From: Natronorubrum bangense
GTDB taxonomy: Archaea; Halobacteriota; Halobacteria; Halobacteriales; Natrialbaceae
Assembly (NCBI RefSeq): GCF_004799645.1
Contig: NZ_CP031306.1
Span: forward strand, 1-64,000
Reading direction: 5' to 3'
Length of the DNA: 64,000 bases
Both the position numbers and the translations under genes were made by a program. Below the pieces are notes generated by a model. The model ran no database searches and had not been told where the DNA came from. It was given only the letters and a program-made list of their open reading frames with translations. Shown here piece after piece: positions 1 through 8,863 of the stretch; position 1 is the first letter of the stretch; each line of letters opens with the position of its first letter.

Positions 1-2172
1 ATGGCGGCGGCCTACATCGGCAACGCCGAGCAGCTGCTGACCGGCGATGAGGCGTTCGAACGTGCCGACAACGAGTTGGGATCTACGAATAACCGACGTC
101 GACATCGACGTCACCGACGTTCCAGCACGGACACGACCGAACACGTCGACGATTCGAGTTCGAACCACGAGACCACTCCCGACACCGAACCGGAACGACG
201 CCAAGTGCAGCGACGACCGACGAGCCGAACACGGAGATGGCCTCCGAGCCGGAGTTCCGATCCGACGGAGTCGGCGATCGAGTCGATCGATCTCTCCGAA
301 ACGGAGCCGACGACGGCCGATGAGCCCGCGGCACCTCAGTCGCAGATATCACCCTCGACGACACAGCGACGGAGTCGCCCAGCGAGGAGACGGATGCCCA
401 GTCAGGGATCACGACGGCCGACGGCTCGGAGCCACACCCTGCCTCGAGCGGCATTAACTGAGACAGAAGTGACAAGCGAACTCGAGAGCGATTCGGCTCC
501 GACGGACGAAGACGGCCAAACGGAACTCGAGTCGGAGACACGTGAGTTCGTCACAGATCTGGCAGCAACGACTGAGATCGACGACAGCAGCAGTTCCGAT
601 TCGGGCGCGCCCGAACACGAGTCCGTATCGGTTGGCGACGATGACGAAGCCGGGACCAACGAATCCGCCGAAGCGGTGGGAGCAAACACCACGACGGTCG
701 GTTCGGACGATGAGTCCGTTGGAACTGATAGCGAGCGCGGCGAACGGTCGAGTCTCGATCCTGCCGCGGTAGAAAAGGCAGCAGCACAGCTGGAGCAGAG
801 CAACATCTCCTGGACCGAAGACGACGTCGAGTCACAGTCCGACGACGAACCACAGGCGGATGACGAACGATTCGAGCAGGAAGCACAGTGGCGCGAAACG
901 CGGCGTATCCCGTCGATCGATCCAGACAACACTGAATCAGCGGAGTCGGCGAAAAACAGTGCGTCCGCCGGCCGCGGTGACACTGCACGGTCGTCATCGA
1001 AGTCGACCACCACTGACAGAGCCGACAACACGTCGGGTCGCACAGCCACGACGGCCGCCAGATCGGAGACACCGACGTCGGAAACGAACCGACAGCGTCA
1101 CCGATCCGAAGAAGACACCCACAGCCAACGCGGCAGTTCACAACAGGCAGAGCAAGCTACCGCCACCACTGCCGGATCAGCGGACGAACAGACAGCATCC
1201 AGCGCTGACCACGAACGGCGAATCGCCACGCTCACACAGCAACTGGAGACGCTCGTGGAGAAACGCGACGCCCTCGCAGCCAGAGCCGAGGAGCTCGAGG
1301 CCGAACGCGACCGGCTTCGATCGGAAAACAACGAGCTCTCGACAACGGTCGATCGCCTCCAGTCACGTGTACAAAAGCTCCAATCCGAACTGGAACAGGC
1401 TCGTGAATCTGCATCCGACTCAGAGACGGACACGCCGGACGCGAGTACGGCACTGCCGGCCCAGCAGGCACTGGCCGGAACGAACCTCTTCGTCCGGTAT
1501 GGCTCGAAGAGCCAGCCAACCCTCGAGACGGCTCACGACGGCGAGGCCGATCGCACCGAGGTCGAATCGAATCGTCGCCTCGAGTATCACACCGGGTTCG
1601 ACGCGAGCGACGTCGCCGTCGATGGCGCTCCCTACGAGGAGTTTCTCACCGCGACAATGGAGTATCGGTTCGTCGACTGGCTCACCGCAATGGTGCTCTA
1701 TGAGATCCGTGATACCGGTAACGCCAACGGACTTGGCGATCTCTACGACGCGATCCCACGAATCGACCGCGCCGAGCTCGAGGCGACGATCTCGCTTGCA
1801 GACGACGACACCGACGACGTTCCCGACGACGTAACCTTCGATATCGTTGCGTTCGATAAGATGGGGAACCCGTTGATCGTCGCAAACCTGAACGAATCGC
1901 GCGAGCCCGCAACACAGGCGATGCTCGAGGAGATGGAAGAAGCCGCCTCAGCAGTCAAGGCGAACTACCCCGACCTCGCGGCGGCGACCGTTGTCACCTC
2001 GAGTTACTTCGAGCCTGGCGCGCTCGAGGTCGCCGAACAGGCGACGACTGGTGGCCTGCTCAGCCGCAGTTCGAAGTTGAGCTACGTTAATCTCTCCCGA
2101 AAACAGGGGTATCACCTCTGTCTGGTCGAGTCGCGCTCGGAAGGGTTCCACATGAACGTGCCCGAACTGTGA
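1..2172 (+). CDS. Large acidic coiled-coil protein, 5' end outside window
   Basis: The reading frame is open from base 1 to the TGA at 2172, and the first residues look internal to a known haloarchaeal protein type, so the true start is probably upstream. After a short N-terminal piece comes a long low-complexity Ser/Thr/Glu/Asp linker (about residues 25-400), a coiled coil around residues 400-470 (heptads rich in Leu, Glu and Arg), then a folded C-terminal domain of about 200 residues that ends GFHMNVPEL. That domain contains an acidic-hydrophobic strand (DIVAFDKMGNPLIV) which resembles nuclease-like folds, but this is inference only. Function is unknown. Between bases 80 and 455 the best codon pattern switches frame several times (see findings), although frame 1 never hits a stop. 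Confidence 0.7.
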   Translation: MAAAYIGNAEQLLTGDEAFERADNELGSTNNRRRHRRHRRSSTDTTEHVDDSSSNHETTPDTEPERRQVQRRPTSRTRRWPPSRSSDPTESAIESIDLSETEPTTADEPAAPQSQISPSTTQRRSRPARRRMPSQGSRRPTARSHTLPRAALTETEVTSELESDSAPTDEDGQTELESETREFVTDLAATTEIDDSSSSDSGAPEHESVSVGDDDEAGTNESAEAVGANTTTVGSDDESVGTDSERGERSSLDPAAVEKAAAQLEQSNISWTEDDVESQSDDEPQADDERFEQEAQWRETRRIPSIDPDNTESAESAKNSASAGRGDTARSSSKSTTTDRADNTSGRTATTAARSETPTSETNRQRHRSEEDTHSQRGSSQQAEQATATTAGSADEQTASSADHERRIATLTQQLETLVEKRDALAARAEELEAERDRLRSENNELSTTVDRLQSRVQKLQSELEQARESASDSETDTPDASTALPAQQALAGTNLFVRYGSKSQPTLETAHDGEADRTEVESNRRLEYHTGFDASDVAVDGAPYEEFLTATMEYRFVDWLTAMVLYEIRDTGNANGLGDLYDAIPRIDRAELEATISLADDDTDDVPDDVTFDIVAFDKMGNPLIVANLNESREPATQAMLEEMEEAASAVKANYPDLAAATVVTSSYFEPGALEVAEQATTGGLLSRSSKLSYVNLSRKQGYHLCLVESRSEGFHMNVPEL

Positions 2173-2504
2173 CCGCCGGGTTGGACTGATACTGCCGGAC
2201 AACACGATTCACGCACCGATCACACGTGAACAACTGATTCTCGCAGCACTCTCGCGTGGCTGTTGCCGGCCGTTGCAAGAGGAGTATTGTGTGCAGTCTC
2301 AGCGATGAGCGAAGCGAAGCCGGCATAAATGAGTCGGCGCTGGCCAGCGCTCAATCAGCCGGGAACGTGACTGTGGCTAACCGACCGGTTTCGAGTGTGG
2401 CCGTCCGTGATGAGCAGATATCGATCGCTGGTCGAGGCACGTTGCCTCGATATCTCCGGCCCTGAAAGACGCACAGAATCAGGCCGGTGCGGCGCGAAGA
2501 GAGA
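2173..2504. other. Intergenic region
   Basis: Between the acidic coiled-coil gene and the convergent wHTH gene I see no gene with haloarchaeal codon use. A short open frame at 2256-2465 has a basic, low-quality composition and is not supported. I see no repeat or tRNA. Confidence 0.4.
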
Positions 2505-2810
2505 TTAGCCTTCGATCTCTGCGACGTCTTCGATCTTCATGCCGTCGAGTTTGTCCATAATGTCGTCGAGCTTGCCGTCGAGTTCGTCGACGAACTCAGC
2601 GGTGCGCTCGGTCTTGATTGCACCCTGGCTGGAGGGCTCGGTGAGGTTTTCCTCCTCGAGGACACGAAGCGAGTACCGAACTTTGTGGTGCGGGTAGCCC
2701 GTCTCGTTCGACATCTTGACGATCCCGATCGGTTCGTTCTCGATAACCATCTTCAGGACCTGCAGATGTCGTTCCAACATATCGACTTCCTTCTCAAGTC
2801 GGTCTATCAT
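2505..2810 (-). CDS. Small winged-helix transcriptional regulator
   Basis: This 101-residue protein starts with a short helix (MIDRLEKEVDMLERHLQVLK), then a winged helix-turn-helix (about residues 20-60, VIENEPIGIVKMSNETGYPHH region), and ends in a charged helix suited to dimerisation. Such proteins are common in haloarchaea and are annotated as predicted transcriptional regulators; targets are unknown. A near-palindromic TATA element (CCTTTTAAAAG, about 2837-2847) lies 27-37 bases upstream of the ATG, which fits a leaderless or nearly leaderless transcript and supports this start. The family assignment is good, the physiological role is not known. Confidence 0.8.
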   Translation of the reverse strand: MIDRLEKEVDMLERHLQVLKMVIENEPIGIVKMSNETGYPHHKVRYSLRVLEEENLTEPSSQGAIKTERTAEFVDELDGKLDDIMDKLDGMKIEDVAEIEG

Positions 2811-3199
2811 GGCATTTGTTAACTTGTCTTTGGACCTTTTAAAAGTTACTCTCGCGGACTGACCGGTTTCCGCTCAACTGACATCTTGGTCCTGTCAGTA
2901 GTTAACGGTTCCGTTCCCAGCGTGGACGAACGATTCACTGGCCTATCACGTCGGCGGAATCGCCCGACGGAACAGTGATGATTCGACATGGGACCGACCG
3001 CCAGTCTCTCGCCAGTGGCGCGCCCGCGGTCGGACGTTCGTGGTCCGGACCCGGATGACGAACACGGCGTCACTCGAGCCACGGTGGTCGGCACCTGGGA
3101 CGTTCCAGCCTGATCTATACACGTCTATGTACATCAACACAGGATCACCCCGGCCATACCGTAATCTGTTTATCGGCCGGGCAAGAATCCGCCGCTGTT
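2811..3199. other. Intergenic region with two divergent promoters
   Basis: The left end carries the promoter of the minus-strand wHTH gene (TATA about 2837-2847) and the right end that of purA (TATA at 3169-3174). The 300 bases between show no open frame with convincing codon use and no clear repeat. Confidence 0.5.
3169..3174 (+). promoter_or_regulatory. purA TATA box
   Basis: TTTATC centred about 28 bases before the purA ATG. The spacing places transcription start at or next to the start codon, so the message is probably leaderless, as is usual in haloarchaea. Confidence 0.5.
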
Positions 3200-4564
3200 A
3201 TGACCGTCACAATCGTCGGGTCGCAACTCGGCGACGAAGGCAAGGGTGGAGTCGTCGACGTCTACGGCGACGCCGCTGACGTCGTTGCTCGGTATCAGGG
3301 CGGCGACAACGCTGGCCATACCGTCGTTCACGACGGTGAGAAGTACAAACTATCACTCGTGCCGTCCGGCGCCGTTCGTGGGAAGGTTGGCGTCCTCGGC
3401 AACGGCTGTGTCGTCAACCCCGAGACGCTGTTCAACGAGATCGACACGCTCCGAGAGCGTGATCTCGAGCCTGACGTGCGCGTGGCCGAACGCGCACACG
3501 TCATCCTCCCGTACCACCGCGCGCTCGACGGCATCGAGGAAGCAGAGAAAGAAGACCTCGCAGCCGGAACGACCAAACGCGGCATCGGCCCGACCTACGA
3601 GGACAAGGCTGGTCGACGCGGTGTCCGTGTGGGTGACTTGCTCGATCCCGACGTCCTGCGTGAGCGACTCGAGTACGTCGTCCCCCAAAAGAAAGCCCTC
3701 GCAGAGGAGGTCTTCGAGAAGGAGACGGGCGAGGCGTTCGACATCGACCACCTCTACGAGACCTACCGCGAGTACGGCAAGCGACTCGAGGAAGAAGACA
3801 TGACCGTCGACTGTGGAACGTTCCTCCAAGAGCGCATCGACGCTGGCGACAACGTCATGCTCGAAGGCGCACAGGGAACGTCACTCGACATCGACCACGG
3901 CGTCTATCCCTACGTCACCTCCTCGAATCCGAGCTCGGGTGGTGCGACCGTCGGCACCGGACTCGGCCCGACCGTCGTCGGACAGGGCGACGTTATCGGC
4001 ATCGTCAAAGCCTATCTCTCGCGTGTCGGCACAGGGCCACTCCCAACCGAACTCGGCGGCGTCGAGGACCAGACGCCTGACTACGACCCGGACGAGGGTG
4101 CTGGCGATGACGAGGAAGCGCTCGCGACCCAGATCCGCGACGAGGGTGGCGAGTACGGCACCGTCACCGGTCGCCCGCGCCGTGTCGGGTGGCTCGACAT
4201 GCCGATGTTGCGCCACGCCGCGCGCGCAAACGGCTTTACGGGACTCGCAATCAACCACATCGACGTGCTGGCCGGACTCGAGGAAGTGAAGGTCGGCCAC
4301 AGCTACGAGTTCGATGGCGAGGAGATCTTCACCGTGCCCCCGACAACCGAGCAGTGGGGTCGCTGTGACGCGACGTTCAAGTCCTTCGACGGCTGGCCCG
4401 AAGTCGACTGGGCCGAGGTCGCAGCCGACGGCTACGAGGCGATTCCGGAAAACGCCCGGACCTACCTCGAGTACATCAGCGACGAACTCGACACGCCGAT
4501 CTACGCAGTTGGTGTCGGTCCCGGCCGTGGCGAGACCGTCATCGTCGAGAACCCGTACGAATAA
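3200..4564 (+). CDS. purA: Adenylosuccinate synthase
   Basis: Cytosolic enzyme that joins IMP and aspartate using GTP to make adenylosuccinate, the first committed step from IMP to AMP. The 454-residue length is normal for the family. The N-terminal P-loop-like segment (GSQLGDEGKGG) carries Leu where bacteria usually have Trp, and the IMP-binding GDNAGHT and the later GTKRGIGPTY and EGAQGTSLDIDHG motifs are all present. The C-terminal part ends GVGPGRGETVIVENPY. An acidic insert near residues 295-310 (PDYDPDEGAGDDEE) is typical salt adaptation. Monocistronic: it has its own TATA box and a T-run terminator directly after the stop. Confidence 0.98.
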   Translation: MTVTIVGSQLGDEGKGGVVDVYGDAADVVARYQGGDNAGHTVVHDGEKYKLSLVPSGAVRGKVGVLGNGCVVNPETLFNEIDTLRERDLEPDVRVAERAHVILPYHRALDGIEEAEKEDLAAGTTKRGIGPTYEDKAGRRGVRVGDLLDPDVLRERLEYVVPQKKALAEEVFEKETGEAFDIDHLYETYREYGKRLEEEDMTVDCGTFLQERIDAGDNVMLEGAQGTSLDIDHGVYPYVTSSNPSSGGATVGTGLGPTVVGQGDVIGIVKAYLSRVGTGPLPTELGGVEDQTPDYDPDEGAGDDEEALATQIRDEGGEYGTVTGRPRRVGWLDMPMLRHAARANGFTGLAINHIDVLAGLEEVKVGHSYEFDGEEIFTVPPTTEQWGRCDATFKSFDGWPEVDWAEVAADGYEAIPENARTYLEYISDELDTPIYAVGVGPGRGETVIVENPYE

Positions 4565-4577
4565 CGCTCCGGCCTCG

Positions 4578-4583
4578 TTTTTT
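4578..4583 (+). terminator. T-run terminator after purA
   Basis: Six Ts following a GC-rich stretch 14 bases after the purA stop, the usual form of archaeal intrinsic termination. Confidence 0.5.
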
Positions 4584-4591
4584 GCGGTTCG

Positions 4592-4677
4592 CTATAGTAG
4601 CCACTGAACGTCAGTGCGCACCCGATCGCACGACAGCTGTGCGATCGGTGTGCAACCCGTTTCAGTTGTTACTATAA
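4592..4677. repeat. Palindromic miniature repeat
   Basis: An 85-base element with terminal inverted arms, TATAGTAGCCACTGAA at 4593-4608 and TTCAGTTGTTACTATA at 4661-4676 (14 of 16 positions pair), and a second, inner inverted repeat CGATCGCAC / GTGCGATCG at 4623-4647. It sits just after purA. A related copy lies at 49637-49708 and a single degenerate arm near 56946-56963. The form is that of a small non-autonomous mobile or structured repeat. Confidence 0.7.
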
Positions 4678-4760
4678 CTGGCGACGACCGCGTCTACCCC
4701 GAATATACACACCGCGACCTTTTGCTCGCAGAAGCCGTTGACTCTCTGTGAGCACAGTTT

Positions 4761-5270
4761 ATGAGTGATCCATTCACAGCACTCGTCCGTCGACTCGAGT
4801 CTGCCCTTGGCGTCCCAGCTGAAACGGTCCGTCGTGTCGAAGCGGTCGACCGATCGGTCGCCAACTGGATGGGACGTTGGGGACTGCCGACGCTTCGTAT
4901 CGCGCTCGGGATCATCTTCGTCTGGTTCGGCGGGCTGAAGATGTTCGGCGTGAGCCCGGCCGCGGAGCTCGTCGCCGCGACGGTGTACGTCGTCCCACCG
5001 GAGCTGTTCGTCCCGGTACTGGGCGTCTGGGAGGTGCTGATCGGCATCTGCTTGCTCTACCGGCCGCTGATCCGGCTCGGTATCCTCCTGTTGTTCCTCC
5101 AGATGCCCGGCACCTTCCTGCCGCTGGTGCTCCTGCCAGAGGTGACGTTCACGACGATTCCCTACGGCCTGACCGTCGAGGGACAGTACATCGTGAAAAA
5201 CCTCGTCATCATCGGGGCTGCGCTCGTCGTCGGCAGTACCGTCCGTGAGGAACGAACTCAGTCTGAATGA
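4761..5270 (+). CDS. DoxX family membrane protein
   Basis: A 169-residue membrane protein with about four hydrophobic helices starting near residue 42 ([19 protein letters not shown], the DoxX-type first helix) and continuing to residue 160. DoxX proteins include quinol oxidase subunits and a range of uncharacterised membrane proteins, so the biochemical role is open. The cytosolic N-terminal 40 residues are amphipathic. It stands alone between purA and a small zinc-protein gene on the same strand. Confidence 0.85.
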   Translation: MSDPFTALVRRLESALGVPAETVRRVEAVDRSVANWMGRWGLPTLRIALGIIFVWFGGLKMFGVSPAAELVAATVYVVPPELFVPVLGVWEVLIGICLLYRPLIRLGILLLFLQMPGTFLPLVLLPEVTFTTIPYGLTVEGQYIVKNLVIIGAALVVGSTVREERTQSE

Positions 5271-5353
5271 GCGCAGTCTCGCGACCGTTCCGTGAGCGAC
5301 TGTGTCCGTTTCGTTCCCGAAGCCTTTTGCTGTCTGCGGTAAGCCTGTTTATC

Positions 5354-5554
5354 ATGAAGGAGTCGTTGCTGGAGATCCTCTGCTGTCCGCTGGACAAACA
5401 CGACTTAGAACTCGAGGACGCCGAGTACGACGATGCCGGCGAGGAAATCGTCGCGGGCACGCTCGTCTGTAGCGAATGTGGCGAGCGGTACCCGATCGAA
5501 GACGGCATCCCGAACCTGCTGCCGCCGGATATGCGCGAAGAAACCCCGGCCTGA
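5354..5554 (+). CDS. Trm112-like zinc-binding protein
   Basis: A 66-residue protein with the Trm112/UPF0434 pattern: ILCCPLDKHDLEL near the start and CSECGERYPIEDGIPNLLP near the end, giving two Cys pairs that can hold one zinc ion. Archaeal Trm112 proteins activate several class I methyltransferases that modify tRNA, rRNA or release factors. The ATG at 5354 is preferred over an upstream in-frame ATG at 5267 because the family begins right at MKESLLEILCCP and the upstream extension is basic and overlaps the DoxX gene. A GTG-start membrane protein gene follows after 15 bases. Confidence 0.9.
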   Translation: MKESLLEILCCPLDKHDLELEDAEYDDAGEEIVAGTLVCSECGERYPIEDGIPNLLPPDMREETPA

Positions 5555-5569
5555 TCGGCCACTCGAATC

Positions 5570-6145
5570 GTGTCTCAGGAGGTCACCGTCCACGTCAATC
5601 GCGGGTCCGCCGACTCACTCGAGACAGCTGTCGGTACCCTCGAGGTCCGTGGCTCGTTCGACCTCCACTTGCAAAGTCACGACACCCCCGCACACGTCCA
5701 CTGTCGGCTCAAGGGCGACATCGAGCGCATCGTAACGCTCCCCGAGTCGAACTACTACGTCGAAGCTGACGACGAGACGATCGTCCTCGTCCGCGTCAAC
5801 GCCGAGGCGATCGAGCGGCCACTCGAAGGCACACTCGAGGTGTTGACCGGGTACGGCTCGGAGTCGCTGTCGATCCCCGTCACCGTCAAACCAGCACCGG
5901 GAGATGTCGACGTCGACGAATCGCTGTCGAAACCCGCACAGAACGCACCCGAACCGAGCGATCTCGATCGACTGATCGCCACCGTCGGCCTCGAGCCGGC
6001 GACACTCGGCGTCGTCGTGCTCGGACTCGTCGCCGTCGGAATCGCAGTGCTGACGGCGGCCACGATCGGCGGCCCGGTCGCAATGGCTGGACTTGCCATC
6101 GTTTCGGTCGGGTTTCTCGTGGCGCTCGTGTTGCTGCTCCGATAA
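5570..6145 (+). CDS. Conserved haloarchaeal protein with C-terminal membrane anchor
   Basis: A 191-residue protein with a GTG start, 15 bases after the Trm112-like gene and probably co-transcribed with it. Residues 1-115 form a beta-rich soluble domain (HVNRGSADSLETAVGTLEVRG and a VPVTVKP-type end), followed by an acidic linker and two closely spaced transmembrane helices (about residues 140-190) ending in RxR-less LVALVLLLR. It resembles haloarchaeal proteins of unknown function; I assign no role. The topology of the soluble domain is not clear from sequence. Confidence 0.75.
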   Translation: MSQEVTVHVNRGSADSLETAVGTLEVRGSFDLHLQSHDTPAHVHCRLKGDIERIVTLPESNYYVEADDETIVLVRVNAEAIERPLEGTLEVLTGYGSESLSIPVTVKPAPGDVDVDESLSKPAQNAPEPSDLDRLIATVGLEPATLGVVVLGLVAVGIAVLTAATIGGPVAMAGLAIVSVGFLVALVLLLR

Positions 6146-6174
6146 TCACCGCGCTCGCGAGGGACGACCAGTCG

Positions 6175-7320
6175 TCAGTCGTCGTGACGCTCTCGCGCCT
6201 CGAGGGTGCCGTCGTCGTCGAACCGTTTTGCCCGGAGGTATCGCGCCCGATAGCGGTTCGCACCGTCGTAGACGTCGGCTTCGCGGATCTCGTCGGTTCG
6301 GCCCTCGGCGACGGCGTCGATCAGTTCCTCGAGTTGGTTCAGTTCGCTCGGCGTCAACTCGAGTTCGTAGGTGTGTTTTGCTTCTGACTCGATGACAGTC
6401 CACTTGCGCGCGGCGGCGACGACGAGCGAACACGGCTCCCGACACGGGAACTGGCCGTCGCCACCGTCGACCGCGAGGTCGTCGCCCTCCTCGTACTGCC
6501 ACTCGCGGCGGCGCAGACATTGGGAGTCGACACAGCAGGCTTCGGTCATCCACTCGACGGCCTCACGGGGCAGCTCGTCGATCACGTCGTAGATCCCGGT
6601 CTGGCGCTCGGCGGTCTCGAGCCAGTGATCGACGTCTAACGTTCCTCGCAGTTCTCGATGCCAGTTGGCGATCGTCGCCGGATAGAAGAAGCCGACCGTT
6701 TCGACGAGTTCAGCGCCTGAAAGCCCGATAAAGGCCCAGCCGGAGACCAGCGTCGGTGCGGTCTTCAGCGGCCGGTACCGGCCGTCGTCATCGGCCGTCG
6801 AGAGGTCGCGGGCATCCCGTGGGTCGTCGTAGACCTCGAGGTCGGCGAGGTCGGTATCGGTGTCGTCGACGTGCCAGAGATCGTAGACGCGCTCGCCGGC
6901 AGGACCGTCGGCGTCGTCGACGAGTCGGGCCGTCAGACACAGCTGCCCCCACTCGCGGTCGACTCCCTCCTGAAGCGCGTCGTATCGTGCCGGCACCTCG
7001 AGGAGGTCGTCCGCAGCCGCCGACGTCTCATCGGCGTCCGACGCGGCTGCAAGCGGTGCCCGCTCACACCACCGCAGGAACGCGCGGCGGGAAGTTCCCT
7101 CACCGCCGACCGTCTTCTGCCAGTAGTGCCAGTTCGTGACGTACGCTGCACGTGGCTCGAGGGCAGCCTCGAGGTCGTCTTCGTCGAGTCCAGACTGTTC
7201 GCTCTCGGGCGTCTCGAGGCTGTACGTCTCGCCGTCGCGGTCGATTCGCAGGCCATCGAACGCGATCGGCGACTCGGCCTCGAGCGTCGCGATCAGCGAG
7301 TCGAAATCGGCTGTGGGCAT
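6175..7320 (-). CDS. DR2241 family protein, possible Fe-S partner of CbiX
   Basis: A 381-residue acidic protein. The ATG at 7320 is preferred to a GTG two codons upstream. A Cys cluster lies in the C-terminal third (EACCVDSQCLRRR, then QFPCREPCSLVVAAARKW), which could hold a 4Fe-4S cluster. The family is recognised in haloarchaea as DR2241 and is typically found directly after cbiX, as here (9-base gap). The likely context is tetrapyrrole metabolism, either sirohydrochlorin handling or cobalamin supply, but no reaction has been shown from sequence. The remaining protein shows no known catalytic motif that I can see. Confidence 0.8.
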   Translation of the reverse strand: MPTADFDSLIATLEAESPIAFDGLRIDRDGETYSLETPESEQSGLDEDDLEAALEPRAAYVTNWHYWQKTVGGEGTSRRAFLRWCERAPLAAASDADETSAAADDLLEVPARYDALQEGVDREWGQLCLTARLVDDADGPAGERVYDLWHVDDTDTDLADLEVYDDPRDARDLSTADDDGRYRPLKTAPTLVSGWAFIGLSGAELVETVGFFYPATIANWHRELRGTLDVDHWLETAERQTGIYDVIDELPREAVEWMTEACCVDSQCLRRREWQYEEGDDLAVDGGDGQFPCREPCSLVVAAARKWTVIESEAKHTYELELTPSELNQLEELIDAVAEGRTDEIREADVYDGANRYRARYLRAKRFDDDGTLEARERHDD

Positions 7321-7329
7321 CGTCACGCG

Positions 7330-8235
7330 TCAGTCACCCGCTCTCGTGTTTGGCTCGAGATCTGGCCCATTGCTGTCGTCGGGAGCCACCCCGGCCCGAA
7401 CCGACTCGAGGGCGCCGCCGATATCGGCCCCAGCGTCGGCCGCGCGCTCGAGGATGACGTCGGCCATCAGTCTCTCGGTGCCGACAGCACCGGCGTACCA
7501 GAGACGGTGGCCGTCGACCTCGGCTGGGACCGACCAGCCGAGTCGATAGTCTTCGGTGAGCCCCATATCCTCGGGGATGTCTTCCTGGGTGTGGTAGCCA
7601 TCGGCGATAAACAGCGGGACGACGACGATATCGGCCGTCTCGAAGTAGTCCGTGACGTCATCGACTTCCGGCTCTTCGTCCATAAAGAGGGCCTCGACCG
7701 CGTCGAACCGACCCTGATCACGGATCCGGTCGGCGTGATACTCGACTGCTTTCGCCGAGTTTTCGTTGCGTTCGGTGCCGTGGCCGACGACCGCGAGGCC
7801 GACCCCGTCACCCACGTTCGGATCGTCCGTCACGCTTTCGGCACGCTGGACGATGACGTCAGTCATTGCATCGTGGGTGCCAACGGGGCCGCAGTAATGA
7901 ATCGTTTTGTCGACGTCTTCGGCCTCGAGTGTTACCTGTGAGGCAGTCGTCCCATCGGAGTCCCACTGCTCGGGATCCCACTCCTCGAGGCGCAGTTCAC
8001 GGGGGATCACCTGCTCGGTGAAGTAGCCCTCGCTGATAAACAGCGGGACGATAAACACCTCGTCTGCCTCGAGCGTCCGGATCACATCGCGAAAGTGCGG
8101 TTCCTCCTTCCAGAACGCCTCGCGGACCTCGTCGAACGCTCCCGTCTCACGGACGGTATCCGCGTGGGCGTACGTGGGGTCCGAGGCGTTCGGGTTCAGG
8201 TGTGACCCGTGGGCCGCGATAACCAGCGCTTGCAT
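7330..8235 (-). CDS. cbiX: Sirohydrochlorin chelatase, CbiX type
   Basis: Inserts Co2+ (or Fe2+ in related enzymes) into sirohydrochlorin for cobalamin or siroheme synthesis. The 301-residue protein is a tandem of two CbiX-like halves: MQALVIAAHGSHLNP...(residues 1-150) and GLAVVGHGTERNENS...(150-290). Each half has a metal-binding His after an AHGS/GHGT turn and an IVPLFIxxGYxT motif. I start at 8235 because this is where the family begins and because a CCTAAA element lies about 25 bases upstream; an in-frame ATG at 8286 would add 17 residues of low-complexity. A DR2241 gene follows on the same strand. Confidence 0.93.
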   Translation of the reverse strand: MQALVIAAHGSHLNPNASDPTYAHADTVRETGAFDEVREAFWKEEPHFRDVIRTLEADEVFIVPLFISEGYFTEQVIPRELRLEEWDPEQWDSDGTTASQVTLEAEDVDKTIHYCGPVGTHDAMTDVIVQRAESVTDDPNVGDGVGLAVVGHGTERNENSAKAVEYHADRIRDQGRFDAVEALFMDEEPEVDDVTDYFETADIVVVPLFIADGYHTQEDIPEDMGLTEDYRLGWSVPAEVDGHRLWYAGAVGTERLMADVILERAADAGADIGGALESVRAGVAPDDSNGPDLEPNTRAGD

Positions 8236-8404
8236 GGCTCGCCGTTGGGATGGGGCTGGTTTAGGGACTTCGCTGTCGGCGCTCATCGCCGCGTCCGATG
8301 ACGGACCTGTCGCCGCCCACCAGTCACTGGTTGCCGGTTAGCCGTCAGCTCCGGTGGGATGTCTGATCGTGTGGTCCCGTCGGCCATCGTCACAACCGGC
8401 AGTA

Positions 8405-8752
8405 TTACACACCGAAACTGGTCTGTGCGGTACAGGTCACCTCCCGCGCTCGTAACTCGGCGACGGCGACGTAGCCGCCCGGCTGGGGCGCTACCCACTC
8501 GGCTTCGTAGGTCGCCGTCTCGTCCGGCGGGATCGTCTCCGAGGTGAGCAGTTGCGCAAACGCCTTGCCCTCAGTGAATCGCCAGACTTCGCGCCCATCA
8601 TCGCGCACGACGAACTCCGCCTTGCACGCGTCCGGAAACTCCAGTTCGACCGGCGTTGGCCCCCTGTTTGTGACGGTGAACACGAACGTTACCAGCGTCG
8701 TTCCATCCGCAGCCGTTGTGACGTCCGCTTCGAGTCGTCCTTCGAGTGTCAT
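8405..8752 (-). CDS. BsuPI-related proteinase-inhibitor domain protein
   Basis: A 115-residue single-domain beta-sandwich protein (MTLEGRLEADVTTAADGTT to the end AQTSFGV). The pattern VTNRGPTPVELEFPDACKAEF followed by VWRFTEGKAF and IPPDETATYEAEW is that of the intracellular proteinase inhibitor BsuPI family. The real role in archaea is unknown. I start at 8752; an upstream ATG at 8869 would overlap the divergent DUF2797 gene and adds a sequence without family similarity. There is no signal peptide, so it is probably cytosolic. Confidence 0.8.
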   Translation of the reverse strand: MTLEGRLEADVTTAADGTTLVTFVFTVTNRGPTPVELEFPDACKAEFVVRDDGREVWRFTEGKAFAQLLTSETIPPDETATYEAEWVAPQPGGYVAVAELRAREVTCTAQTSFGV

Positions 8753-8863
8753 GTGGTCGGCTTCGGTGCCGACGCGGATAGGCGGTTCGTCTGGGTGCGT
8801 CGAACCGTCGGCTGCCGACGAGACAGCGAACAGTATATCCCGAGTTACGCCCAAGTCGAACGC

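Noticed and set aside
2256..2465. 69-codon ORF after the first gene
   Set aside because: No TATA box, no family pattern and poor codon use.
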